A stretch of DNA of 64,000 bases from Ilex aquifolium (lineage: Eukaryota > Streptophyta > Magnoliopsida > Aquifoliales > Aquifoliaceae): positions 16,797,001 through 16,861,000 of the forward strand of contig OX637394.1 of the NCBI GenBank assembly GCA_951799425.1, given 5' to 3'. The notes below the pieces were generated by a model, which made no database searches, was not told the origin of the DNA, and saw nothing but the letters and a program-made list of their open reading frames with translations. Shown here in pieces: positions 22,701 to 33,957 of this stretch (positions are counted from its first letter, which is position 1; every line of letters starts with the position of its first letter). The position numbers and the translations under genes are program-made.

Positions 22701-22946
22701 TGTCGATATGATCCATCAACCTTGTCTGGGCCAAACTATGAGTAAGGTGTACTATAAATAATGTTTATTTTTCTATTATACTCTCTAATGTTTTGCACAT
22801 GTTATAACACTTAAAATTGTATGCAGGCATTGTCGTCAAAGGTTAGAAAGGATATTGCATTAAAGCTGGTTACCCATCCACACAATACAAAGCGAGATGA
22901 AATAATTGACAAGTCATTGAAGCTCCTGGACATAAACTTTTCATAG
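19800..22946 (+). CDS. ULP1-type cysteine protease-like gene A (MULE-borne)
   Basis: Multi-exon gene; exon limits are inferred from reading frame and GT-AG sites (a first short exon ends near 19850 before GTATGT; the main N-terminal exon is about 19990-20560; small exons follow; the last ends with TAG at 22944-22946). The N-terminal part is a plant-specific domain found with transposon-linked ULPs (S-I-K-C-T-M-V-R-R-S-L-C-E-W-L-V, then F-A-L-F-I-I-G-R-L-L-S-P-T). The C-terminal part is a C48 (ULP1/SENP) peptidase: His at 22367 (K-K-H-W-Y-L), Asp 17 residues later (L-L-L-D, 22418), Gln at 22669 and Cys at 22687 (Q-V-N-E-Y-D-C-G). This matches the yeast Ulp1 spacing of His/Asp and Gln/Cys. ULP1 enzymes cleave SUMO or related conjugates. 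MULE-borne ULP genes are a known class (KAONASHI type). Its role in transposition is unknown. Exact splicing is unverified and hidden lesions are possible. Confidence 0.7.
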
Positions 22947-24402
22947 CTGGATGCATCTTTATATTTTTGAGACAATGTGTATACCGAATCCATAGTTAAT
23001 TGTGCAAAGAAATGTAATGGGACTTTGTCCATACTGTATTGGGACTTTTGTATATCCTAATTTATGTACATGTCTCATATTTTAGCTCGGATTTCAGTTT
23101 GGTATCTCATTCATAACTGTGGTAAATAAAGGTAGAATGAAAAAAATAAATAGAAAAATATGAAACTTGTACAAATCGCCAATCAGGGGCGGCGCCAAGA
23201 ATTTTGGTCAAGGTGGGCAATTTTTTTAGTATATTTTATCCTTATTATATTTCAATAAATTATAAACTTTTTTAAAATCTCTAAAATTTTATATATGAAT
23301 TAAATGTAAATAATTGTTTTTCACTAATTTTCTATCAATGGGGACAATCACAAGTCCGTAGTAAAATTATTCTTTATTTAGTTACAAAATGTAGTTGAGA
23401 TCATTATCAATCTTATAGAGCCAATGATCTATTCGAATTAATTTGAAATATTTATGTGTTACAACCTTTTGTCTTTTGTATACAATCGTATTTTTTAAGA
23501 TTATAGATTACTATTACTAAAAAATGGTAAATGAAAACTAAAAATTGTCGTTAAAAATAAACGAATATTGTGTTTGATAAAGATAAATATTTTATTTTCT
23601 TTAATATACAAATAGATCATTGACTCAAAATTCACATATACACGTTCAAGGTAGTAGGTCATGAAGAAAAAAATAAAGGTTACCTTGCAAAATTATCAAA
23701 TGTTATGAGTAATATTTAATGACCAAAAATTAATAACCACACATTTTGTAACCTGTACATTTCAAGTAGACCATGTCCATGTTAAGGTGATGCTTGTCAA
23801 ATCTCCAACATAAAAAAGGGAGATTTTTGGAGACTAACCAGCATAAAAAGGAGATAGGGAGATTTTGGACAATTCACCAGCATATGCAGTAATTCCCGAA
23901 ACATGAAATTCCCGGACTATTGCGATCACTGAAAAGGCATCAGACACAAGAAGAAAGAGCAACAAAGCTGGCCAGAAAGTTAAAGGTTGCACTTTTTCTA
24001 TCATGAATATTTTTCATTGCTTACTGGCTTTTGAATGTTGCATAGTAGTTGGTGAAGATGGTGTAATAGATTATGTGGGGGTGTTGTGCATATCGAAAAG
24101 TCATGTTACTGCGTTGGGTTTTGATGTGTGTTGGCACAACTGGAATGCAGATGTAGTTTTTGTTCATGTACTTCATATCTTGAACCCTATAAGAACCTTA
24201 GACTAAAAATGTGAGTCAAATATAGGAAAAATCCATATTCATATAAATACATGTTGGATATATATATATATATCCAACATAACAACTTCTGCAATTACAA
24301 AATCCAAAAAACAAAAAAAAAAAGCCAATAGCTTAATCTAAATGACTGAATCAAGGACATGACATCGTTTTTCCACCATTAGCCAATCGCATACTTGCCT
24401 TG
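22947..24402. other. AT-rich stretch between ULP1 gene A and the solo LTR
   Basis: No gene recognised. It includes CAGGGGCGGCGCCAAGAATT at 23186, like a hAT-type terminus but with no partner end seen. It also holds a 30-bp palindrome at 24251-24280 and, at 24351-24402, the last codons of ULP1-like gene B on the minus strand. Confidence 0.5.
24251..24280. repeat. Perfect 30-bp palindrome with (TA)n core
   Basis: ATGTTGGATATA...TATATCCAACAT equals its own reverse complement over all 30 bases. It could extrude as a hairpin. Confidence 0.9.
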
Positions 24403-24407
24403 GCAAC

Positions 24408-26299
24408 TGATTGATTGAAAACTGCGTTGTATCCTAACCTCTAAACATCACCCTCACCCTTAATGTGTGTATGTGGCTTATAGTGATGGGGGAGTGTCAC
24501 TCTCCCTCCGGATGATGCAAGAAGATAGGAAACAACAACAAAATGGTGGTGGAAATTGGAAATGTGATGAACAAAATAGATGGAATGAGATGCGGTGTGC
24601 ACAAAAATGCTCCCCAATCGAAAGGAGTCTTTTGTGGTTGTGTGTTTTACTTGGAAAATATTCCAAGGTCGTCTCCTCAGGGAAGGAAAGGGAGTTTTGT
24701 GAAAGTGATTTTGCAAAAGTGAAAAGAAAGTGTAAAATCTTGTATTTGTGTTTTGTGGTTGTGTTTATGTATGGAAAATGCAAGAAAACAATGTTGGCTA
24801 ATCCAAAGGAAGTCACTCCAATAGGACTACCATTTCAACTCAAATCCCTCCTTAACTCCGATAGAGCATGAATGAACAATTGATTCGGGGGAAGCTAGGG
24901 ATGAGGTTGGTGATGATCTAAGAATAAACCGTGACAAGTCTACGGAATATCAAAGGCACCAATTCATCCACTCTCAACCCCGTCAAACCGAACCGTTGGA
25001 CTCTTAAGGGAGGGAGGAGAATGAGTTAAAATGGAATCCCCAAGAGAAATTTTCCCTTGGATTTACCAACTTAAATCTAACTACTCATGGTAAAATGAAA
25101 GACAAGCATAATAATGTAAATGGATATAATGAAGACATGAAGCATGAAGCATGAAACTTACAACAAGAAGCAAGAAATCTAAAGTTATGAAGGAAAATAT
25201 GCAATACCCATTTTAAGCTAAGAAATGAAGAAAACATGGAAGCAACAATGGTGAAAGCTAAAATGAAAGATTAAACTTGCAATAAACTTGAAATATATGA
25301 GATTAAAGTGCAAGGATTAAGGAATACAAGAAGTTTAAAGCTTACAGCACTTGCAATGGAAAGGAAATGCAAAAAATGAAAATTCCTATTCATCTTCTTC
25401 CTTAGAGCTTTCTATCTCTCTCCTAAGCTTAGGTAGCCAACCCCCTTCAATGTGTGTTGAATGCTAAGTATATGGAGTGTGAAAGACTTCCAATTTCGTG
25501 CATGGTGGTCCCCCTAGCATGTGGTAGGTCTTACACAAAAGGGGGGCTGAGTTGATTGGGTCTTGACAGGCTAGCCTGCAACCCCATATGGCAGCCCACT
25601 TCTCTCTCCTCTTCATTCAATGCCAAGCCTCCTTAGTCTTACAATAGGGTGTAGGAGGGATGTGGTTGTGTAAGGAAATGTTGGGATAGGCGTGGGAGAA
25701 GTGTAGGTGGGACCCCCAAGCAAGTGGAGCAAGAAAGAAGTCGTTCTGGGCACTTCTGGGCAATCAGCTACCGGTAGCTCGTGTGTTACTACCGGTAGTC
25801 ATGACTCCAGTAGCCATCGGCTACCGGTAGTAATGCGGTATCTGGCTTCGCTGGACCAGTTTTGATAGAATCGGCATAACTTTTGATCCAACCGTTGTAT
25901 TGGGCTGAAATTTTGACACAAAATAAAAGACACCCATATCTACAACTTTCATGTTTTTCATTTTTTCAAATTCTGAGTAGATCATGGTCCAAATGGAGGA
26001 ATTCCGAGGCAGTGCTTCCAATTATTGCTGCAGCTGGTGCCCTTGTTCCCAAGCACCAATACCTTCTTGATTTCTTCACTTTTAAGCCTCCAATTCTTCA
26101 TGTATTGTGTCCATGCCTTCACCACACATCCATCAAGGTTGCAATGTCCTAAAATCAAACATTTAAGCTATAACAGGTTGCAACATCAAAATATCAACAT
26201 TATAGTTCAAAACGGTTAACTTCTAAGCACTTATATGCAAAAGTTGAGTTAAAATGCACGTAATGAGCCCTTCAAATATGCAATATTATGTGCTCATCA
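24408..26299 (-). mobile_element. Solo LTR inserted in ULP1-like gene B
   Basis: 1892 bp, minus orientation, ends TGATGAGCAC...CAATCAATCA, flanked by a perfect 5-bp duplication GCAAC (24403-24407 and 26300-26304). The 5' end, with TGATGAGCACATAATATTGC, is typical of a common plant gypsy LTR family. No gag or pol is present, so it arose by LTR-LTR recombination. CTACCGGTAG-type palindromes cluster at 25768-25832. The open frames inside (24441-24871, 25821-26219) are incidental. Confidence 0.85.
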
Positions 26300-29200
26300 G
26301 CAACAACTTGGTTTCTCAATCTGTTGTCATGGTGGGTGACCAATTGAACAGCTAGCTTCTTGCGCATATCGTTCGATTCATCTTGAGACCAATAATATTG
26401 TTAGTGTATGAAATATTATAATAGGTGAAGTTAGTGCATCGTAGATGTGCATCTGTTGTATTACCTTTACAATCCAGGCAGGACCTAACAAAGGTTCCTC
26501 CATGAATTTAATAACGAACATACCACAGTCGTGTCCATCATCTTGTCTTGGAGCCTATCCGGCTTCTATCAAAGGGAATCTGTGGAGAATTGGCTTGTAC
26601 AAACCATCAATACATTGAAGTAACAAATCAAGATATGCAACCACCTTCTTCACGTCGATGAGTCGACGGTCGCTGTCCTTTAATGGCATGGAGTCAAGCA
26701 ATACAACTTCACGCTCAAGTACATCGATCATGCATAAGTACCAATGTTGATTATTGTCGTTCATTGGAATAAATATCTGCATTAATAAGTCAATGACTTC
26801 ATTAATAAATGAAAATGGTAGATGCAATTCAAGCAAAATATATACATGTATATGAAAGTAAGATAGAATATGAAGCACCTTGTCACAATCTTCAAATTTA
26901 TGAATGTAATCAGACAGGTTAAGAAATGAATCATTTGTGCACGGTACACCTGCATTGGACGAGAGTCTTGCAATTGTCTATTGCTGAATATATTCACAAA
27001 TATGGTGCAAACTTAGAAATTTATGCTTGCAACATTTAAAACCATGATAATGCCATTGACAAGGGTTGGATGCATTACCAAATAGTATGTGGGAAGAAAG
27101 CATCTAATCTTCACATTAAATGGATTCGTCTTCCTCCCTTGAATAGTAATGTATGCACCAAAATTTATTATCTTTACAACCAATATACGAATACACACAG
27201 CAATATGCATTAAATACATTAATAGTTGTGTATGCAAAAAAAAAAAAAAATGCAATTACAACATGACCCGTTACCTTAAAAAACTCGTCTGTTGAAGTGC
27301 TGTGATCCCTAAAAATGCGCTTTCTACTTAAATCAATATTCACTTTATCCTTCACATCTTTGTGCTCGGCCTTCATCTGCGATCGACGATTCTATTATAA
27401 TAACTCTTGTCACTACTGTAAATGAAATTTTTTCAAATTTTAATGAGTGTGAATAATTAACAGCATACCTTGGCTACTTCATATGGTGACTTCAACCAGT
27501 TACTTATGGCATCGATGGACGCTGCCAACTTTTCTTCTTTCTTCATTTTCTTATTCAATCGACGATTCTATACATGAAATAAGCAAAGTCGTTACAAATT
27601 GACATGTTTCATACAACACGAAACTTTAAATTAAAAAATATAACGTATATCATACCTTCGGCAGTACATAGGGTGACTTCAACCATTTACTTGGTTTCCT
27701 TTTAGAACATCTACGAAGTATCTTTGCCACTCCTAATTTCTGTGTATAGGAGTATGATGCCGATTGAGGATAATCAATATCTGTGGGTTGAAACAATGCA
27801 AGTGCATTTGAACCAAGTTTGTTAAAATCCTTCGCCTGTATACTTTCAGCCAACTTCACAGCCGAAAACGGTGTTTAAATATGATTATGATTTTCAGATC
27901 CATGCATGGCCCACTCGTTCACTCCAGTACTCTTGCCATTACCATCCTTCACCTCAGTCTTATTAGGGTCAACTTGTGGTATGCCGTCATAATTGAAACT
28001 ATCTCCTAAAGAGGTTTCCATCATTTTTTTCAGAGTGGAAATCAATGAACTGAATTCTACAGACATTTCAGTTAAGTTCGACTGCATTTTGCACACAACA
28101 GCCTCGACATTACAAAGTTTTTATTCAATGGCCTAAAATTATTATTTACATATCATTTCACACATCAATAATAAACTTTGTAATGTCGTAAACTATCAAC
28201 AACACTTACTGTAAATCTTTCATCGCTATTGATTTGAGGTGCCTGAATTGTCGGTATTGCTTTCACAGGTGCGTGTGAAAAACCTTGATTGGTATCTGAT
28301 AATGGAACCTATAATGAACAATTCATATCATTAAATAGTATTTATGAAAATGTCATTCCATAACTGAAAAAATATGATACCCGCATATATAGTAGCCAGC
28401 CTGACTTCTTTAAAAGGATCATTCGGTCATTAATTTCTTGATCACCCCATGCGGCAATTCGGGGAAGGGTTCGACCCATGTATGGAACATCCACAACTCC
28501 ATATGGTGTCACCCGCTCAAGGAAAAACAACTTCACAAAAATATTAGATCTGTCAAACTTTTGGTTGATGACCAATTATGCTATTAATAATAGAATGCAA
28601 ATGTGTAGTAAACAATTAATTACCATTAGGACAAGTATGCACCCACTGATATTGTGCTGATTATTCAGCTTATACTTCTGCACTCCTTTAATAACACCAT
28701 CATACACAAGCTTCGCCCAATTCTTCTTGCCTAAACCTCCAACATCTATTATTGAGTGGATGCAAGATGTGGTAACTGTGGTCTTCATTGTGGGGAGTAA
28801 TAAATAACCAAGTACAAATAAAGAAAATATAAGCTTGAACTCAATAGAATCATCTTTCATTTCAAATAATCTACCCTCCAGAACTTTCAAAGGAATAACC
28901 TTGTGATGTAGATCGTAATAGCTCTGATACCAAATTGATGTAAATCGTAATACCTCTGATACCAAATTGATGTAGATCGTAGTAAGGAAGAATTAGGGAT
29001 GAGAAGGGAAGAAGAAGGGGATGATTCTGCAATTTTTGAAACTTCTGGGAGGAAGATTCTTCAACTTCTGATGGTGGTTTTGCGACTTCTGAAACTTTCT
29101 GGGGTGTTTCTATAATTTCTGGAACAGCTAGGATGTTGTTTCGGTAATTTTCTGAATCTGCTGGAGAGGTTTCTAATAAAATTGTGAACTTTGGGTCAAA

Positions 29201-29496
29201 AACTTAACCCACCAGGCTACTGCTACAACGACGAAATCTAGTAATTTTTTTTTATTTTTATACTAGACAGTGAGATTTTTGTTATGATGAACAGTGAATG
29301 TGAACAGTGCGCATGAAAACAACACATGAACAGTGCGCACGAAATAACGCATGAACAATGCGCGTGAACAGTGATTTCGAAGAACACTTTTTTTTTTTTC
29401 GATGAACAGTGTTGCTGAGATTTTTTGTGAATTGTACGAATCGAAGTTGGGCTCTTATACCAAATTGATGTAAATTGTAATATCTCTGCACCAAAT

Positions 29497-29851
29497 TGAT
29501 GTACATCGTAGTAAGGAAGAATTAGGGATGAGAAGGGAAGAAGAAGGAGATGAGAAAAGAAGAAGAAGGGGATGAGAACAGAGAGAGAATTTGAGGAAGA
29601 ATGATTCAATATCAATAATCAATAATAATCAAAATTCTCCTACAACAAATATGTATTCCCTATATATATAGGAGTTCATAAATCCTATATATATAAGGAG
29701 ATCACAAACCCTAAAATAAATAAATAATCAAAATGACAACTAAACCCTTAAAAGGTAAAAGAAATTACTTAAAAGATAAATACTAAAAGTATCTAAATAA
29801 CTATCATAATTAATCTATAATATTTGTCCAATTCCTACACGATCCCCATCA
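29497..29851 (-). repeat. Full-length LTR inside the gag-only element
   Basis: 355 bp, ends TGATGGGGATCG...TACATCA on minus, nearly the same as 32621-32953. The unknown ORF at 29815-30636 runs into it and stops just inside. Confidence 0.75.
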
Positions 29852-30636
29852 TTCTCATCCGGTTGAAAAAAACTCTCATCTGGAGAGTCTTCAAAGCAGA
29901 AGTACCCTAAGAAAGCAACATGAAGATGGTAGAATGCCTCATCTAGAATGAAAGAACCATCAACACTTTTCCATCGACCAGAATAAATGCAAGAATCTCC
30001 ATCTGTAGCAATGTAAATCTGGTCCCGTAGCACATCATCTATTTGGCCTGAAATATGCGATGGAAGTGGAAAGATAAGAACTAGAGCTTGTGCTGAAAAA
30101 GAAACAATTTCACCTGTAGAAACACTAGATAACAAAATAGGAGGTTCTGGAGTACCTCGATTAAGTTGCATGTCCTCCAAATAAAAATCTGGACTAATAC
30201 TAACATTCAATGAAAAATTAAGCAAATAAGCATTAGATTCAAATTCAAAAATAAGAAAACAATTCCCATCAGACTTGAACAACAAGCATTCAGTGGGACA
30301 AGACTTCAACAATCTTAGATTGACAATAGGCAGAGGAACAAAGTCAACAATCTTAGATTGGGAAGAATCTGTAACAAAGTTATAATGACTTGGACAAGTA
30401 GACACGTAATAGTCACTAGTAGATTCTACAATAAATGATTCGATTGGCTTAATATCTTGCATAGGTGTAGACTCAACAGATTTTTTCACAATTTCCAAGA
30501 CCAATGATGGTTGAAGAATTGACACAAGCAAAGACACACACACTTTCTTTTGATATGAACTCTTGTGGGTACAAAGGAGGAGGACTCTGATCTGATGAAA
30601 TTGAATGAGGGAGTTGGAAGTCAATATGAGTAACAT
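29815..30636 (-). CDS. Unrecognised ORF of the gag-only LTR element
   Basis: A 273-codon open frame overlapping the end of the gag frame in a different register and finishing inside the downstream LTR. It is rich in Ser, Leu and acidic residues with stretches such as S-I-S-P-D-F-Y-L-E-D and Q-P-D-E-N-D-G-D. I see no protease, polymerase or integrase motif. It may be the tail of a gag-pol polyprotein replaced by other sequence, or a captured fragment. The true start is unclear, because the first methionines fall inside the gag region. Confidence 0.4.
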   Translation of the reverse strand: MLLILTSNSLIQFHQIRVLLLCTHKSSYQKKVCVSLLVSILQPSLVLEIVKKSVESTPMQDIKPIESFIVESTSDYYVSTCPSHYNFVTDSSQSKIVDFVPLPIVNLRLLKSCPTECLLFKSDGNCFLIFEFESNAYLLNFSLNVSISPDFYLEDMQLNRGTPEPPILLSSVSTGEIVSFSAQALVLIFPLPSHISGQIDDVLRDQIYIATDGDSCIYSGRWKSVDGSFILDEAFYHLHVAFLGYFCFEDSPDESFFQPDENDGDRVGIGQIL

Positions 30637-31423
30637 TTTTCTTTTTATATGATACTGGCATATCTAAATCCTTTGTTACATTCGGATTAGGAAAGCATGC
30701 AGAAACAACATGGATATCGTTCAAGTAATCATGATACTCATATGTGGTGGAATTAAAATTGGAAGGTATCATTTCACGCTGTTTAGCAGACTGTGATATA
30801 GAACCCATCAAGCTATAGTTGGATTTCTTATGAAACCTCTCAACCTTTAGAGTATATTGATAGGCTGCAACTAAAGTGTTAAAAGTATATTGCTTGACCT
30901 CCCTACTAATTTTTTGTCTCAATCCAAGAATAAACTGATCAATTGTCCAAGGTTCTTCAACAATGTCACACAAGTACATGAGATAATCGAACTGGACAAA
31001 GTAATCAGAGACACTAGAAGAATGTTGTCTAAGATTGAGTCATTGGTCATAAACTTGATCCATGTAGGAAGTAGGCAAACACTTCTCTTTCAATTTATAT
31101 CTCATTTCAACCCAAGTAATAAGTGATTCTCCAAAGGGGTCTAAGCTTCTTTGGATTGTTTGCCAATACTGCTTGGCAGAACCCTCCAACATTAATTTAG
31201 CAAACTGGACGCAATGGGAATCCGACATGTCATGCCAATCAAAATATTCTTCTAAATTAGCTAACCAATCCAAGAGTTTAAAAGGATCTAAAGTCCCACT
31301 AAATATAGAAGGATCTTTGACTCGTTTGGTCATATAGGTTGACTCCATGTAAACATCCCTACACTTCCTATGATGATGACCTCGACAAGAAACTCTTGAA
31401 ACATGTGCATTAGAGGAACTCAT
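30473..31423 (-). pseudogene. Gag of the non-autonomous LTR element
   Basis: Begins at the methionine at 31421-31423. It carries a plant Retrotrans_gag core: F-K-L-L-D-W-L-A-N-L-E-E-Y-F-D-W, then L-x-G-S-A-K-Q-Y-W and L-K-E-K-C-L-P-T-S-Y. A stop at about 31040 interrupts it, after which the same frame continues (Y-F-V-Q-F-D-Y-L, F-I-L-G-L-R) to about 30473. No zinc-knuckle is evident. It would encode the particle protein of the element. Confidence 0.7.
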
Positions 31424-32078
31424 GAGTGACTCTTGAGAGATGAGAATGGTATAAGAACAAATTCAAGAATGCAATTGATAATTTCAAGTAAGTTTAAATA
31501 GAAGAAAATGTGTTTTGGACCCTTTACAAATTCTCTAATTTCCCAATGTATAAAAATATTAGTCTCAAATTCTATGGGAGTATGCATACCATAATCAAGA
31601 GAAAATTCTGAAACTTTTTGGGGATGATTCTGTAATTTTTGAAACTTTTGGAATGATACTTTTGTAATTTTTTGGAATTTCTGGGACTGATTCTACAATT
31701 TTTTGGATTTGTTGGGGATGTTTCTGCAATTCTAGAGCTTCTGAATGGTATTTCTTCAATTTGTTGAAACTTATGGGGGTGATTCTACAAGTTTCTGGTT
31801 TTACTGGGGATGTTTCTACAATTTTAGATTTCTTGCAGTAGATCTTCTTCCCCACATGAAGCTATTGTTCCCAAACAAAACCCTTCCTGATCTGATCGTC
31901 TTCTTCGCGACAATACTGCTTCAAAAAAATAATTTTTTTTTTTACTCGACAGTGAACAGTGCGCGATGAACAATTTTTTTTTTTTTTTTTTTTGTGATTT
32001 GTATGATACCAAATTGATGTAGATCGTAATAGCTCTAATACCAAATTGATGTAAATCGTAATAGCTCTGATACCAAAT

Positions 32079-32357
32079 TAATGTAGATCGTAGTAAAACA
32101 GAATTAGGGATGAGAAGGGAAGAAGAAGGAGATGAGAAAAAAAGAAGAAGAGGATGAGAACAGAGAGAGAATTTGAGGAAGAAGGATTCAATATCAATAA
32201 TCAATAATAATCAAAAGTCTCCTACAACAAATATGTATCCCCTATATATATAGGAGTTCACAAACCCTATATATATAAGGAGATCACAAACCCTAAAATA
32301 AATAAATAATCAAAATGACAACTAAACCCTTAAAAGGTAAAAGAAATTACTTAAAAG
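32079..32357 (-). repeat. Truncated internal LTR copy
   Basis: Matches the LTR up to the AAGAAATTACTTAAAAG segment, then switches to leader sequence at about 32358. The 5' (U3-like) part is missing. It shows a tandem LTR-leader duplication. Confidence 0.7.
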
Positions 32358-32540
32358 TTATTGTTCCCCACGTGAAGCTATTGTTCCCAAACAAAACCCT
32401 TCCTGATCTGATCGTCTTCTTCACGGCAATACTGCTTCAAAAATATATATATATTTTTTTACTCGACAGTGAACAGTGTCGCCGATGAATAGTGTGCGAT
32501 GAACAATATTTTTTTTTTGTGATTGTACGAATCGAAGTTG

Positions 32541-32620
32541 GGCTCTGATACCAAATTGATGTAGATCGTAATAGCTCTTATACCAAATTGATGTAAATCG
32601 TAATAGCTCTGATACCAAAT
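32541..32620 (-). repeat. Tandem repeats of LTR end plus primer-binding site
   Basis: On the minus strand CATCAATTTGGTATCAGAGC is repeated every 32-33 bp, each time followed by TATTACGAT(C/T)TA and another LTR end. Equivalent repeats are at 32003-32078, 29455-29496 and 28904-28970. Confidence 0.8.
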
Positions 32621-32953
32621 TGATGTAGATCGTAGTAAAGCAGAATTAGGGATGAGAAGGGAAGAAAAAAGAGATGAGAATAGAGAGAGAATTTGAGGAA
32701 GAAGGATTCAATATCAATAATCAATAATAATCAAAAGTCTCCTACAACAAATATGTATCCCCTATATATATAGGAGTTCACAAATCCTATATATATAAGG
32801 AGATCACAAACTCTAAAATAAATAAATAATCAAAATGACAACTAAACCTTTAAAAGGTAAAAGAAATTACTTAAAAGATAAATACTAAAAGTATCTAAAT
32901 AACTATCATAATTAATCTATAATATTTATCCAATTCCTACACGATCTCCATCA
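32621..32953 (-). repeat. Outer 5' LTR of the gag-only element
   Basis: 333 bp, starts (minus) TGATGGAGATCGTGTAGG and ends TACGATCTACATCA. Its outer end abuts the CCTTG target duplication. Confidence 0.8.
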
Positions 32954-33957
32954 CCTTGAGTCCCTTAAACAACGATTCACATACCTTAATTATTCTATCA
33001 AGGGCCCCGCTCCTCTCCATTTCTGCCCCTTCATTTCTTAGTCCCATTATCAACTCAACATCTATAGGAGGGAACTTCAACGATTTTTCATACACATTGA
33101 GTGCACAGCCTTTCGGATCAAAGCACTCCACTAACCATGCACACAAATATCTCTTTATTTGTTTACATTTAAGGTTTAACACTCCCCCCAAAACCAAATC
33201 TATGTATTTTTCTTTCTCAACATCAGTCATCTTACGCCATTGCACAACGCAATCTTTCATTGCCTGAAATTACTTCCATTACACTTGATAAACATGACTT
33301 TGCCGAATTACAAATACTAACACGTTAAATATACATACCTCATTTTTTGTTTTCGCTTCTTTGCCACCTTCTATTCTCTTTAAATTGTCTTTGCTGCATA
33401 TGGACAAATGTTAAAGATTTAACCTACATCTTTAACAATCTCGAATGATATGTTAAAGTTTGAACTTATATCTTTAACATTCATAGATCGATCGTACTAC
33501 ATCCAGGTCGATCATTAGGCCAAATATCTTGTGACTCACCAGTAATAAATCCAGACGGTTGATGGCCGAGGTACTTTATTTGCATCCCTTTTACATTCGA
33601 TGTACATCTTCTTTACCCTGAGTATAAACTCTCTTCTATTACGACTTACATATGTCCCAATGTTAGACAACATAAAAAAAGGATATCGGTACTTACATGG
33701 ATATTGATTCAATCGAATGCACATACACAATTATAATGTATCAAAATACCATCAAACAAGACTAACAAGAACAATGGAGTGCTCTGGCATCGCTTACAAT
33801 CGTCGCCCTTTGTTTGGAAGGAGTTGGTGGAGTAAAGGGTAGTGACGAAGGGAAGAGTGCTTTTGGCGGGATCATCTGGGCGAGATACATTCAAAGTGGG
33901 AGGGAAAAAATTATTTAATTATTTCGTTTACATGATGATGGGGTCCATATGTCCCTC

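Larger units (their letters stand above)
28904..32953 (-). mobile_element. Gag-only non-autonomous LTR element (TR-GAG-like), internally rearranged
   Basis: 4050 bp flanked by a perfect 5-bp duplication CCTTG (28899-28903 and 32954-32958). Minus-strand order: 5' LTR (32953-32621), primer-binding site repeats, a leader, a truncated second LTR (32357-32079) with more primer-site repeats, a leader again, gag (31423-30480), an unknown ORF (30636-29815), a full LTR (29851-29497), leader sequence and a terminal LTR-end fragment (about 29018-28904). LTR ends are TGATG...CATCA. No protease, reverse transcriptase or integrase was seen, so it depended on another element. The extra LTR and leader copies imply tandem duplication or recombination between copies. 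Confidence 0.8.
24351..33393 (-). pseudogene. ULP1-type cysteine protease-like gene B, split by two LTR insertions
   Basis: Diverged paralogue of gene A on the opposite strand. Recognisable exons run from 33393 down: K-D-N-L-K-R, then 33263-32946 (plant-specific N-terminal domain), a break at the 4.05-kb LTR element (28904-32953), continuation 28898-28630 and 28535-28400, a linker with coiled-coil character (28100-27650), and a C48 peptidase part 26900-26330. The catalytic residues are present: His at 26744 (Q-H-W-Y-L), Asp 17 residues on (V-L-L-D-S), Gln and Cys in R-Q-D-D-G-H-D-C-G-M-F (Cys codon 26525-26527). A solo LTR (24408-26299) splits the last exon, and beyond it the frame resumes to a TGA at 24351. 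An in-frame TAG near 26567 lies shortly before the catalytic cysteine. The gene is therefore inactive as it stands. Confidence 0.75.

Noticed and set aside
23186-23230. hAT-type terminus CAGGGGCGGCGCCAAGAATT
   Set aside because: No matching inverted end (CCGCCCCTG) or 8-bp duplication was found nearby. At most it is a truncated remnant.
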